Positions 47,656-61,005 of a stretch of DNA of 64,000 nt are shown one piece after another. A program made the translations under genes and the position numbers. The stretch covers positions 187,702,669-187,766,668 of the forward strand of contig NC_081413.1 of assembly GCF_030272615.1 (NCBI RefSeq). Direction: 5' to 3'. This stretch comes from Cryptomeria japonica (taxonomy: Eukaryota > Streptophyta > Pinopsida > Cupressales > Cupressaceae). The stretch's first letter is position 1; each line of letters opens with the position of its first letter. Below the pieces are notes generated by a model. That model did not search any database. It had not been told where the DNA came from and was given only the letters and a program-made list of their open reading frames with translations.

Positions 47656-48990
47656 ATGCTAGTGAGCCACGAGAGGCGCTCAATTGTACTAAGGCTTGGA
47701 GCTGAGCTTAGTGTCATAGAGTGGGTGCAGATTGATGCCTTTAGGATAGGGTACATGGCATAGATGCCCCACATGAGATCACATATGACCATGCTGACAA
47801 CTCTCATTGAGAGGTGGGGGAGCAAGACAATGACATTCCAGCTACTGACTAGAGAGATCATAGCTATAGCAGAGGACGTCTATCGAATATATAGGTTGCC
47901 GATACACAAAGTTCGGGGGATTGCTCATGGGATTGAGTAGACCGAGGCAATATAGTTGCTAGTAGGTACAAATTTACCTCTACACCATGGGCAGTTATCT
48001 TTCGAGTAGGCACTAGCACATGCCATGCCAGATATGATGATATACTTTTATGTTTATGCCCTTGTTAGTGGGTACATCCTTCTAGATCGAGGTGGAAAGT
48101 CTATCATATGAGGCATGATCCAGGTCATGATCAATCCAGTTGATGGTGGATGTCCTATGGCATGGGGGACATTGGTGTTGGTGGAGCTATACAAGGAGAT
48201 CCATGACATTGTGTATCATCCAGGACGTATCTTTAACTACATGACATTATTATAGATGTGGGCATGGGAGCACATTGCTATCACCCACCCAGTAGGCCAA
48301 CAGGATAGAGATCCAGTACATACCGTAGTTTACAATTGGGGAGAACCACTCCATTATGAGGTGATGGATGATGTGGATCATTGGAGATTGATCTATGATA
48401 GGTTGGGTGTCAACAACATCACATGGAGGCCTTACATGGATATATCCGCATGGCCAAAGGATCTTAGGCACATTCCATACATGACTACTCCAAGATACAT
48501 CATTGGGAGAAAGGAAAATGTCATCAAGAGGTATAGGCCAGGCTGAGTGCAGAGACAATTTGGGTAGGTACACGATGTACCTAAGGCACCAAACAAATTT
48601 GGACGAGTGACTCGAGAGAGTGGTAGAGTTTGGGTCATCATTACAAGACATGGCAAGATTGATTCAGGAGTAGACCAAATTAGTAGTAGCACCATGGGAC
48701 CCATAGGGTGGACCAATAGATGCAAGGACTGCGATAGTGTATCAGGCATGGTGGGAGGAGCACAGGTCAAGGCTTGTAGGAAGAGAAGGACTAGCACCCC
48801 TCAGTGTCTGGAGGGTGAAAATTTAGGTGAGGGGAGGGAGAGTTGGCCAATACCAACTAGCTCTGAGGTCAATGGATAGGGTGGCGAAGGCAGTGGTCAA
48901 GACCAGGGCTAGATCAACCATAGGGGGACAGAGGTAGGGAGGAGGAAGAGATAGAGGGGATGAAGGAGAGGGAGGGGATGGAGTAGAGGC
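47656..48990 (+). pseudogene. Plant mobile domain (PMD) protein relic
   Basis: One frame (ATG 47656 onward) runs to about 48545 and matches the PMD pattern: TTLIERWGSKTMTFQL (about 47800), REIIAIAEDVYRIYRLPI (about 47850), MAWGTLVLVELYKEI (about 48160), MWAWEHIAITHP (about 48256) and the tail DPVHTVVYNWGEPLHY. A shifted frame continues with WWEEHRSRL near 48750 and a Gly-rich tail to about 48990. Stops at 47761, 47938, 47953, 48008, 48109 and 48253 are each one C-to-T step from Gln or Arg. PMD proteins occur in MAIN-type host genes, in MULEs and in gypsy elements. Here it lies antisense to gypsy I. Confidence 0.78.
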
Positions 48991-49219
48991 CATGGAGGTG
49001 GACCCACCGACACAAGTATCCACACCAGGACAAGGACAAGGACATGGATAGACACAAGGCAGGACCTCCTTCACCTGCACCTGCTCCATCATGCTCCCCT
49101 TTTCCATTTCCACTCGGGTTGATAACTCATCCTCGCTTATTCCTCATTTAGATGCTAGGGTTTTGATATCACTTAATCCTGGGTGGATTTCCCCAAAATG
49201 GTCAATATTAACCTCGAAA

Positions 49220-50385
49220 CCGAAGTCGTGGTTTCCCTATTGAAATCCTTGGTGGGGTGAATGTGTGCTTCCTCTATAGGAAAGAAGGGCATATCCACAA
49301 GAATTGCCTAATTATTATTAATAAAAATAAGGCCTCGGATAGACCTCACAATCAATCCGACAACCCGCCACCTGTTCATGAAATGCACATCCCGAGCATG
49401 GATAAACTCAGTGGCATTAGTAAAAAAATCAATAACTTGCTAAAAGGGGAAAATTCTAAACCCCTGGAAGATGGAAAAATATTCAATTCTAGTAGCTCTG
49501 GTGTTGCCCTCACCCCCCATTCGGCAATCTCAAATGCTCTAAAATAGATAAATGAGAATCCGCAGGAGGAGTTTCAAATTGTAGGGAAAAATCCTAAGAA
49601 AAGGAGGAAAAATGCACAACAATTAGCATTGGAAAAAATTAGGGCAAATGGTCCTAGTAATTTGACCAATAAGATTAATCTGGATAGCATTTTAACATCT
49701 CCTATGGAAGATGATGGTCTTGAGGTCCCCCTGGAGATGAAATTCTCTAGCCTAGTCTCTAATGGTGATATCCCTGGAGCTCATAGCCCTAAGGATAGAG
49801 TTGATGTGAGTAGTGAGCTGAGTTTGGGAGGGGGCCAGGTTGGGTTGATGAATTTAACCTCTCACAGAACTTCGACAGACATGGATGTCTCATTTGAGGA
49901 GATTCCTTCAAAGGATCCTCCTTTCATCACCGAGGTTGAGCCCCCCTCTCAATCTGAACCCATTCCTGACTCAATCTCTGTCATTTCCCCTAAGAAGTTT
50001 GTAGAGCTTGAAGATTCTTGTGTGATTGAGGTCATTGTTGCTGACCCTAAGGCTAGTGAAGCTAATACAATATTTAGTGATGGTGTTATTCTAGACCTTC
50101 CAAATAGTTTGAAGGCTTTGGAGTCTTGTGCTGAGACCCCGGAGACCCCCAATTAGGGGATCATTAGGAAGGAGTCTGAAATAGATGAGGAGGACGAGGG
50201 AGAAGAGTGCCCAGGAGAAGAAGGAGAGTGGACTTTGGATACTGAAAATCCTGAGACAATCCCTAAGAGAAGAAGGTGTAGGCCTCTGGGATCCAAAAAT
50301 AGGGGCACTATTAACAGAAGGAATAATGAGGAGAAGAAAGACCTCTCGAGATGCTTTAACAAGTTTAAAGCATCCAGAGAATAAA
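49220..50385 (+). pseudogene. LINE ORF1 relic
   Basis: The frame shows CFLYRKEGHIHKNC near 49263-49305, a plant LINE zinc knuckle of which the second Cys position is changed. A long acidic, serine-rich region follows (49629-50156), broken by stops at 49545 and 50154, then a basic tail with KRRRCRPLGSKNRG near 50265 that resembles the usual end of plant LINE ORF1. It would have bound RNA. The N-terminal half is missing or unrecognisable. Confidence 0.75.
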
Positions 50386-50403
50386 ACAATACTCTAAACC
50401 TAG

Positions 50404-51875
50404 ATGAAGTGCATCTCTTGGAACATTAGGGGTCTGGAATCTCCAAATAGGAAACAAATGGTCAGAAGGTTTGTCAACCAGCATAAGAACGCAAACTTCA
50501 TTATGCTTCAAGAACTCAAGGCTGTAAAGTTTACCCTGGATGTCAACATAGAATTTATATGGAAAGACTCTATCAAGATTTCCTCAAATCATGATAGAGG
50601 TAGAGGAGGTGTTGGAATTCTTATCAACCCCAGGTGGAAAGAGAGTATAGTAAACCAAGGATGCTCACCATGTAATAGAGCGGTATGGGTGTCCCTAGAT
50701 AATAATGGATTCAGATTTGGAATTTGTTCCATTTATGCCCCCAATGACTACAAGGAGAGAATTGCATTATGGGATTGGATCGCCACATTGTCAGATATCC
50801 CTTGGATGGTAGGAGGTGACTTTAACATGGTTGAAACTTAGGAAGACAAGTATGGAGGTATGCCTATGGAGTGGAAAGGGATGGAAAAAATTCACTGGGA
50901 AAGATTGAAAAATCGAAAAAAACTGTTTGACCCTTTGTTCTGCAAAAAGAAAGATAACTCTGAAATTTGGTATACATGGTGCAACTTCCAGAGTGGGAAA
51001 CACAAGATCTTTTGTAGGCTGGATAGGTTTTATGCTAATAAAGACCATTTCTCTTTTGACCTAGGCAATAATGGCAGTCCTGTAATAGTTCTTTCGACCA
51101 CTCTTTCAGATCATCATCCTATCATCTGTTAGGTTAGACTCAGGGACTACCCTGAGAACTAGGAAACTCCAAAGGATAAGTTCTTGCCGAATTCCAGCCT
51201 TCTCTTAGATGCAGATGTGTTGAGTGCAGTTAAGATTGTCAGGATGTTTAACAAAAGGAATATACTATTGAACTCTTATGTGGATAGATGGAACCAGAAT
51301 GTGGATAGCTGGCAAGTGCTGCTTCAAACCATAGGGCAAAAGAAAGCAAGGGATTTTAGATGGAAAGAGAAAAGTCTAGTTGAAAACTTCCACTTGTGTG
51401 AAGCTAAGATTCAAGACAATCCAAACAGTATTGAACTTACTCATGAGGTAGCCTTGGCCAGGGATAGACTCAGAAAGCATCAGCAGACTAAGACCAGAGG
51501 GGCCATAATCAGGGCTCAAGCACACTAGATGCAATTTGGGGACAAAGGATCCAAATTTTTCTTTAATATGCTAAAGCAAAAATAGTGTAGAGAACAAATT
51601 GGTAGGATTTGGGTAGAAAACAGAGAAGTTAAGGACTTGGAAGATATCAAGGAGGCATTATTCCAATTCTATAAAGGTCTCTTCTCATCTGAAGACTCTG
51701 CTAACTCCCCGAAGCAAGAGAAAAGTGCAGAAGGATTATTCCTCATAAAATCTCAGAGGCAGATGCTCAGGCATTAAAAGGGCCTATCACTCTACAAGAA
51801 GTAAAAAATGCCATCAAGAACCTGAATAATGACAAATCTCTAGGCTCGGATGGGCTGACAATAGAATTCTATAGT

Positions 51876-51877
<2 letters not shown>
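50404..51877 (+). pseudogene. LINE ORF2 relic: endonuclease and start of RT
   Basis: ATG 50404 begins an apurinic-type endonuclease: MKCISWNIRGL (Asn), MLQELK near 50503 (Glu), GGVGILINPRW, YAPNDY near 50738, GGDFNMVE near 50813 (Asp, Asn) and SDHHPI near 51108 (His). Stops lie at 50839, 51130, 51163 and 51526. After a frameshift near 51735 the start of RT is seen, ITLQEVKNAIKNLNNDKS then GSDGLTIEFYS, ending at the (TG)n tract. The active-site residues of the endonuclease are present. Confidence 0.9.

Positions 51878-51912
<35 letters not shown>
51877..51912. repeat. (TG)n microsatellite at LINE/transposase junction
   Basis: About eighteen TG units join the truncated LINE RT to the intron of the transposase-like gene. 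The right-hand arm counterpart lies beyond the window. Confidence 0.9.
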
Positions 51913-51916
<4 letters not shown>

Positions 51917-51990
51917 GGTGTTAAAATCAAATCAAATTTTAAAATTTAAAACATAAGAAAATTTAAAAATAATTTCAAAAGAACACTTAC
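51913..51990 (-). other. Partial intron of left transposase-like gene
   Basis: The sequence after the GTAAGT donor is T-rich on the coding strand and has no coding signal. It runs into the (TG)n tract and then foreign LINE sequence, so its acceptor and the downstream exon are absent in this copy. Confidence 0.6.
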
Positions 51991-53704
51991 TGGCACATCC
52001 ATCTGACCAAATCCAATGTCGTGAACAATTTATCCCACATTCTCTAATATCTTTAAAAAACATTCCAAAATAATGTGCTACATAGCTCCCATCATGAAAC
52101 GTATCATCATTGATATAGAAATGAACCTCCTTGATGATAATGCATTCATTTTCAGTACTCTTTATACCATCCACTTGAAATTGTGCATGTCTATAGCAAA
52201 CTTGTACAAATATTGCAACTTGCTCGGAATGATAATATTGACTTTGAATTTCTGTGTGAGGACTAAATGTATAGTTATCGGAGAAATCTACAATTGAAAA
52301 AATACAACCTAGTGGAAAACAATTCTTTGACTCATGAAACTGTTCAGCTTGCCATCTTTCACCATGACAATGTTGGATATGTGGATATATGATACTACGA
52401 AATCTAGTCATAAACTCAATGCAAGGCAATTCACTCTCTTTCAACACAATTTTTTTGGATTCAGCTACTGACTTAGTTCGGTATGTCTCATATTCAAATC
52501 TCTTCCACATAACTTGCATTGTAATATCTATATTCTCAGCTTGCAATAAAAACTTACTCAAATCTCCACAATCAATGCACGTACCTTTTATACACTATAT
52601 TTTGAACTCATCTGAATCTTCTAATTTATCACATAAAATAGATTTCACAAATTGTGTTGTACTTGTAGGAATGACTAGATTTCGATTAATTGTTGCCATG
52701 ACTTTTTTATATGATTGCAAGTGTACATGAAATTCAACATGATTTCAACAACAAGTTTCACATACCTTATTTATGCTTACAAAGCAAGGACACAATCTCT
52801 CAAACATCCTTTGACAAATCTTCACATCTGAAAATTCTTGCTTGAATGCTTGAAACAGTTCACTTTGTGTTGTATCTAGAAAATGTTTTGGACGTGAAAT
52901 TTGTGTACCATCTTCATCTATCATTTGTATAGTGTCCCTTCTATTCCAAGAAGAAACATGAGAGTAGTTGGTCCAATAATCAACGACCTTTTTTTTTACA
53001 TCTTTAGAAATTATGTCTTTTCGAAGAACCCTATAGATATTTACCCAATTGTTTTCAATGTTTTCATCTAACATATTCCTCTTCCTAATATATCTTTGAA
53101 CAGTTCTTCTAGATACCTGCATTAATTGAGAAATTGCGTGAACTTTTTTTTTAAGAGACAATTTCTTACTAGAAATCATAGTCATCAATGCTTTACGCGC
53201 ATCACTTAATTCAACACCTCGACTTGTGCTATCAATGCATTTCAATGCTTCTTGCAAATTTTCAATTATAGTATCTTTTACTGATGCATCATGTTAGCTT
53301 TTCTTATTATCAACACCCAACAACTCCAAAATGGGGGTCATTTCTCTTTTCCTAAATAACTTGGCAAATAATTGTGCCCTTCCAATAATAGACTTATTTT
53401 CAAAATAATCATCCCACATTTTCTTACAATGCAATTTTATTGTGCTTTCAAGTACCATATCTTCAGAAAGAATTTCATGGAAAAGACTATCTTCATCCAT
53501 TTCTATCAATTTTTTCATACCTGAGAACAATTTCGAACTTGACGATGTACCAATTTGATCTTGTACCTGAGTTGTCATTTCTTGAACATTAATAGGTTGA
53601 TCTTGAACATCAACGGATTATTGTTGGCTACGTTTTGTATGACCTTTCATCTTATCGTCCCTTTTTTGATCATACAACTTTGATCTAGTCCTCTTATTCC
53701 CCAT
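51991..53704 (-). pseudogene. Transposase-like gene, left copy
   Basis: Reading leftward from ATG 53704 the frame includes a basic N-terminus, a helix-turn-helix-like KKKVHAISQLMQVSRRTV (about 53150-53095), a Cys/His segment CETCC...HVEFHVH, C..GTCIDCG, then a catalytic-core candidate with SIVDFSDNYTF (about 52290), EIQSQYYHSEQV, FHDGSYVAHYFGMFF and WIWSDGCA (about 52010). At 51990 the frame meets GTAAGT (ACTTAC on the plus strand, 51985-51990), a good 5' splice site, so the rest of the protein is in a missing exon. Four in-frame stops match the right copy. The DFxxNY and SDG motifs resemble a DDE-type transposase seen in animals; the family name is not known to me. Confidence 0.7.
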
Positions 53705-54129
53705 TACACAAAATATTCAGATTCAATTTCAATTGAACACCTAAACACACAAACACATATATATCATATATAAGAAATAAACCATAGATCATAACAATTA
53801 AAAAAAAAATTCAAGAAACAATTACATAAATGAATCCACAAATAAAAGGTAAATAACATTTCAAAGCAATTTTTTCTTTAACAACTTATGCATCCAAAAA
53901 ATAAGGTTTAATAAAATCTAAAACATATTTAGTTTAATATAACATACTTCAAAAAAGTAGAAGCCTTCAACCAAAATCTTCAAAAAAATTGGAAATCTTT
54001 GTTGCTTTATATCAACAATGTCACTCTTATTTACAAAAAAATAGATTTAATTCAAAAATCAATTATATTAATTCGCATTGCTTGACTTTTTGATATTTAA
54101 AAACAAAAAATAAATCATTATTTATATGG
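53705..54129 (-). other. 5' flank of left transposase-like gene
   Basis: AT-rich sequence without a coding frame, repeated at 62067-62491. It would contain promoter and 5' untranslated region. No terminal inverted repeat could be identified. Confidence 0.5.
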
Positions 54130-55626
<1,497 letters not shown>

Positions 55627-55628
55627 AT

Positions 55629-55640
55629 TGGTATCAGAGC
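55629..55640 (+). other. Primer binding site of E
   Basis: TGGTATCAGAGC two bases after the left LTR. Confidence 0.9.
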
Positions 55641-55676
55641 CAACCTTTCTATAAGTCTAACCACTTGGAAAGAAAT

Positions 55677-56954
55677 ATGGGGGAATACACTATGAGGGAA
55701 CTTACTCATCAGCTCACTCAGTCTGAGCAAGCCTATGATGATCTTATGGTCAAATATAAGGCCTCTCAAGCAAAAAGGAGAGAACATGCTGAAAAATTGA
55801 TGGAGCTATCTAAAAATAGTTCTTCTGATGAAGCAGACATGGAAGCCCTGATTCAAGAAGTAGAAAATTTGAATGAATCCAATTCCAACCTAAGAAAGGA
55901 GTTGGAAGGACTGACTATTCGAATGTGCCAAGAGCTTGAGAACTGGAGGAAAGCTGAAGATTTGGTAAAAGACAAAGATCATGAAATCTCCAAGATGAAG
56001 CAAGAGATCAGTGCCCTAACTGCTCAACTCCATGCGAGCAAAGTGGAAAAGGAAGACATGCAAGGAGAACTGAACATAGCCATCTCTGAGAATGCAAACT
56101 TGATGGAGACAAATGTTGCTATTTCCAAAGAACTCTTTGAGTCAAAGGAAATACTTGCTAAGTTCAACAAGAGTACTATTAAGCTAGAGCAAAAGCTTGA
56201 ATCTGCCAAACCTGTCAAGAATACTGATGGACTTGGTTATTCTGTTCATGTGGAAGGTGAGACCTCTGGTACAAATGTTGGAGCAACGAAGAAACAATCG
56301 GCATCAAAGGATAAAGGTAAGCAAAAGTTTAAACCTATTTTCTTTACTTGTCTTAAAGAAGGACATACTGCCAATGTGTGTAGGAGCAAAGCCTACAATA
56401 ATTTTCCTTACTTTATAAACAATGTACCTAGATCCAATAAGTTCAATGGTAATTGTTATGCATGCAACAAGTTTGGGCATAGAGCATCTGAATGTAGGTC
56501 TGTTATGAACAACACTAGAAGATATCCTCAGAGGACTCAAGGAGTTGGCTTGGAACCTTTTGTGAACCAGAATCACAACTAGTTTAATGCCTTTAATCAT
56601 CAGTCAGGAAGCGGTGGCTATCAAGCAGCAACCGGATGGAGAGAAAACTATTTGATCTGTCATTGTCACGGTCACACTACTGCAACATGCAGGAGGAAGA
56701 ATGGTAACATGAATAATAGACTTTGGAGAGCACCTGAAATGGTCTGTTATCATTGCAACAAACCGAGTCACATTGCCAGATTCTACAGGACAAGAAAGAA
56801 CATATCAGATGACATACTGGTCACTCTAGAAGGAAAGATTGATATTGAAACTGTTCAAGCGGATATGAACAAAACTTGGAAAAAGAAACCAGCGATGTTG
56901 CAAGATGAACCGGTTTCTGCACCTAGTGTGGAAATCACAAAATCGGGAAACTAA
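55677..56954 (+). pseudogene. gag: Element E gag: coiled coil and four zinc-knuckle positions
   Basis: ATG 55677 starts a frame of about 426 codons with one stop (TAG at 56580, likely from CAG). Residues 1-180 are Glu/Lys/Leu-rich and predicted coiled coil. KLEQKLES...GLGYSV follows. Zinc knuckles: CFTCLKEGHTANVC (about 56340), CYACNKFGHRASEC (about 56457), CHCHGHTTATC (about 56658, spacing shortened) and CYHCNKPSHIARFY (about 56743, last Cys lost). The tail has TVQADMNKTWKKKP, similar to REQMKKTWVKK in D, and a stop at 56952. The role is presumably RNA binding and particle assembly. Confidence 0.88.
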
Positions 56955-57397
56955 GCATAAGAAAAGCTTAGGGGGAGCAAACGGCGAAATACTTTGAACC
57001 CCTGGTTTACACCGGTAAAAGACCTTAACCGGTATGAGATACCTATCAGTCAGCAGAAGACCGGAAATGGTAAAAGGAAAATTAGGGTTTACGCCCTAAT
57101 GGTGGAGCATTTATTATGGTAGGTGAGGAATATGTTTAAAAGGAATTTTCAAATCATTTCTCACTATCATTTTTTGAGCAAAGAAGTTTTTCAAGTGCAG
57201 AGTGAAGAAAAAGTGATCTGTGTTGCGATTCAAAGAAATTTTGAAACCCTGAAGAAGATTCAGAAGCAAATATCAAATGGTCAAGAGAAGAACTCAAAGT
57301 GGTGATTCAGCAACTGACTAAGTGTGAGGTGAAGTGGAATTAGCAAGCCCTAAATTCTAGATTTCTGAAAGGAATTTCTCGAGTTTTCTATTTTATC
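56955..57397 (+). other. Element E inter-ORF region
   Basis: No recognised domain. A short frame at 57123-57305 is Lys/Gln-rich and could be part of an ORF or chance. A short polypurine string GCTTAGGGGGAGC lies near 56970. Confidence 0.5.
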
Positions 57398-59481
57398 ATG
57401 GCTTCTGCATCTCATGATAGTTCTAGTGCAACTGTTGATTCTATGGACTTCATACAATGAAAGTCGAAATATAATGCCTTGTCTCAAGTACCAACTGGTG
57501 TTATAGTAGAAGAAGGGATTTCTAACTATATAGATTGTAAAATTGAAGACCTAGGGTCTCTCACAATCCATTCTCAGCTAGGTCTATTTTGTGGGAAGGA
57601 TAAAAAGATCAAACCGGAGTATAGCATCTTGGAGAAGAAGAAACTTCACAATGCGGTTTACTTACTAGAGGATTTCACAAATGACCACATTCGAATCATT
57701 CTGAGCAAAGTTCATGGTGACAAGATGTATCTTGAGAGAACACATGATATCACATCGAAAGCGATTCATGCCGTCACCGGTTTCTGCAATATAGGGGAAG
57801 TGCTAGCCCTAAGGAAGGTCAACAAGACTGAAATGTCCAAGCTCACCGGTTCAGTGAGCGACTCACGTGGCATGACCATTAACTCAATCAAGGATGATCT
57901 GGTCAAGTATGTCTGCATGGTGATAGATTATCGGACGTTCTCTGCTAGCATAATTAATTATGTCTCTGTTGCAGTGGTAAATGCTGCTTACAGGATGATC
58001 AAGGAGGATGCATCGTTTGATCTATGCACTTGTATGCAAAGACAACTTATGTTGAATATTAAGTCAATCAAACAAGACAATGCACTGAGATTCAAGTTCA
58101 AACAACTACTGGCTGGGTTTTTCTTTTACTTTCAAGGCTACTTTCTAGGAGTAGGTGATATGCAGTGGTCTGCCGACCAACCGGTAACAAAACAAATCAA
58201 GGAGAGCCTGCAAGCAAGCAGTTAAAACTAGTTACACTGAAGTTTTGAACAAGTACTTTGATGAGTTCAAAAGCAAGATGAGCCTAAGGATGAGGATATC
58301 CAGTGACATTGTCAAGAAATATGAAGAGGACATCTGCTTTATCATCAAAGTGGATGAATGCATAATGGAGGCTGTTGAGCCCAGACAGGAAGAAGTGGAG
58401 CCTATGGGCTATGAGGTGATGTATGATATGCTGGACGGGTATGCTTCTACCCTAATCGCCTCACCCCTTGATCCTAAGGCAAAGAGAACCGGCACCTATT
58501 TGGAAAGGGTTGCACTGGTTATAGAACCCTCTGAAAAGAAAGGAAAGGCAGTGCCTTCAGCATCGACACCGGTTACTGTAGCCAGTCCCAAAGTGACCAA
58601 TCGGTCACCAGTTAAGAAGAAACCGGAAGCGACACCTACAAAAGTCTTTGAGAGGAAGTAGAAGACAAAAAGAAATACACTTGACTCAGAAGAAAATGTG
58701 TCAGAAGAACCGCCTAAGAAGAAGACTAGGCAAACAAAGAAAAAGACAAAGAATGAACCGACATCATCTGCACTGATAAATATTGACATTTCTTCTTACA
58801 AACCTTTGACACATTGTCAAAGAACTATGAAGAACATTAGGAGAAAAGTGTTGAATGATTTAATTGATTGTTTTGATGATTTCAATGATGATGAAAAGGA
58901 AGCAGTTGAACAGGAAATCATTAAGTATTTGTGTGTTAATGACCGGTCGCCTTCAGAAATTAGATCTGAGACACCGGATTCTTTGTATAATTCTTTAGAC
59001 AGTAAATGGGGCATTTCCATAAAAAAGGAATAGGAAATGAGGGAGAAAATATTTGCTCAACATTTTCCTGATGTATCTAATTCAGAACTTTTCGAAGTTA
59101 TGAATAAATATAAAGGCATCTTCTTCATGAGAAGAAGAAGACTCTTGTTACTAGAAGGAAAGGGTCAAGAAGTGATCAAGGATACACATACTCATGCTCA
59201 AGAAGCTCTTAAGATGCATCAAGTGGCTGAAGCCAACAGAAAAGCTGAGCGAGAATCAGAAACTGGCAAATTGGATGTAGTGTATGATAGTGAAGAAGAG
59301 TCGGTCACAAAACAAATGGACCCCATTGATGTAGACGCCTTAGATGGTGAAAATGTTACTCAGGATGTACCATCAGAAGCAACAAGATAGGAGAAGCAGG
59401 CAGAACAGGTAGAAAAGAAAAAGGAAGCAGAGGACAAAAAGGAGGAAGCAAAGAAGAAAGCAGAGGAGAAGAAAAAGGAAG

Positions 59482-59598
59482 AAGATGAGGAGAAAAGGAA
59501 AGAGGAGGAAAAGAGAAAAGAGGATGAGAAGAAAAGGAAAGAGGAGGAAAAGAGGAAGGAGGATGAGAAGAAAAAGAAAGAGGAGGAAAAGAGAAAAA
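59482..59598 (+). repeat. 39-base coding minisatellite in E
   Basis: Three units of 39 bases (13 codons, about DEKKRKEEEKRKE) inside the Glu/Lys coiled coil. The antisense frames here are Ser/Phe/Leu-rich artefacts. Confidence 0.85.
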
Positions 59599-59632
59599 GA
59601 AACAAGAAGATGCGAAGAAGAAGAAAGAAGAA

Positions 59633-59785
59633 GAGGATAAGGAAGAGGAGAAGAGAAAGGAAGCGGAGAAGAAGAAAGCAGAGGAGGATAAGGAAGAGGA
59701 GAAGAGAAAGGAAGCGGAGAAGAAGAAAGTAGAGGAGGATAAGGAAGAGGAGAAGAGAAAGGAAGCAGAGAAGAAGAAAGCAGAG
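59633..59785 (+). repeat. 51-base coding minisatellite in E
   Basis: Three units of 51 bases (17 codons, about EDKEEEKRKEAEKKKAE) starting at 59633, 59684 and 59735, nearly identical. They follow the 39-base repeat in the same coiled coil. Confidence 0.88.
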
Positions 59786-60735
59786 GAGAGAAAGGAAGAG
59801 GAGCGGCAAAAAGAAGCGAAGAAGAAAAAGAAGGAAGAAGAGAAAGAAGAAGTGGCAAAAAGCACTCAGATGGAGACTCCAAAGGCAACCGGTAGTCAAG
59901 CCGAACCGGCTGACCTCATCAGTCCTATTGACCTCCAGTTTGCAAATGAAATGGAGCTGCTACAGAGCATTAAGGTTGCTCAAGAATGCCTTGAAGTGAT
60001 AAGAAGGAAGAGGGAGCAAGATGTGATCCAAGCTGAGGTGGACACTCTTATCGATTGGTTACACGACACAAACTCCCTAATACTGATTCATCACTGGCAC
60101 AATTGAAGCTCCTATGCACCGTAGTGGATGATCAGATGCAGAGCCTAGAAGAAGTAGCGGAGGCAAATGCCAAGAAAGAGCATCAAAAGGCTCTCAACAT
60201 TGCTCTGGTGAAGAAGCTAAATGAGCTCTGGTCCGATCTGCAAAAAGCTCAAAAAGAGATAAGGGATGCTCTGGATGAGGGGAATCTACTACTGAGTAAG
60301 ATTTTCCAACCCCATCTCTTATGTGATGATGTGCTTGTACAGAAACAAAAGCTACAATTTGACTTGCAGTTATACATGAGCACCTTCAAGCCACCATATG
60401 ACTCTTTTACAGCTTATGGGCAAACCGTTCACCGGTTTCATATCCAGTCTGCCAAAATAGAGTTGGAAATCAGCAACTAGACTCAAGATTTGCAGGAACT
60501 ACAACTGGTTCTACTCCCATGCCTGCAAATACTTCAAAAATGTTATCTCAATCTGGATGTCTTAACAGTGACTCAAGAGATGAGCACAATAGACACCATG
60601 GAAGAACACATCTCCCAGATGCAGACAGAGAAAGAAGTGGCTACCTCCCTACTTGAGTCCTGGTCCTTATCTATGAAACAATTTTTGCAGGACTTTAAAT
60701 CAGTTTTTGACAAGTTTTCCTCTTTATTGTCATAA

Positions 60736-61005
60736 ACACTTATTCTTTTAATACTAATGAAATAGGGGTTGGTTTGTAATTTTTTTTTGTCATTGTTGGC
60801 AAAGGGGGAGAAGTATAAATTTTGAATGTTTTGATGTATACTTTCATGTTATTTTTGTTAAGGAGTAGTAGACATTGTATTTTCTACAAAAGGGATAGTG
60901 TATATGCTTAGGGGGAGTAATTTTGATTATGGCATATTTTTGTTGTAAAACACTTAGATGTCAAAATTTTGCCTAAGTGTTGCCATCAATGCCAAAGGGG
61001 GAGAT
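60736..61005 (+). other. Element E 3' end with two purine tracts
   Basis: Purine tracts at about 60803-60813 and 60994-61004, both next to a TTGCCATCAATGCCAA or TCATTGTTGGCAA string. The second directly precedes the right LTR and is the likely plus-strand primer. Confidence 0.75.

Larger units (their letters stand above)
49115..51877 (+). mobile_element. LINE retrotransposon, 5'- and 3'-truncated
   Basis: A non-LTR element on the plus strand with the end of ORF1 (zinc knuckle, acidic tail) and the endonuclease plus the start of RT of ORF2. The 3' part, including the YADD region and poly(A), is missing because the sequence stops at a (TG)n tract that leads into the transposase-like arm. The 5' boundary near 49115 is approximate. 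Confidence 0.87.
57398..60735 (+). pseudogene. Element E second ORF, unknown function
   Basis: ATG 57398 starts a frame extending in register (with a TGA at 57461, frameshifts near 58218, 59600 and 60055, and TAGs at 58659, 59032, 59388 and 60478) to a stop at 60733. About 1100 codons. N-terminal 57479-58650 is a folded-looking globular region with LYS-rich tail; 58700-59390 is basic then acidic; 59390-59860 is a Glu/Lys coiled coil of tandem repeats; 59870-60735 is helical with LWSDLQKAQKEIRDALDEG and a final LLESWSLSMKQFLQDF. No protease, RT, RNase H, integrase, chromodomain or zinc motif is visible. The function is unknown. Confidence 0.75.

Noticed and set aside
46693-47861. Overlapping minus-strand frames of 60-176 codons
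   Set aside because: No domain, several overlap each other and the PMD coding strand carries the recognisable motifs.
48250-49113. Minus-strand frames opposite the PMD gene
   Set aside because: They mirror the PMD coding strand and its Gly-rich tail and show no independent homology.
59356-59899. Three long minus-strand frames rich in Ser, Phe and Leu
   Set aside because: They are antisense to the Glu/Lys coding repeat of element E; purine-rich coding leaves all antisense frames open.
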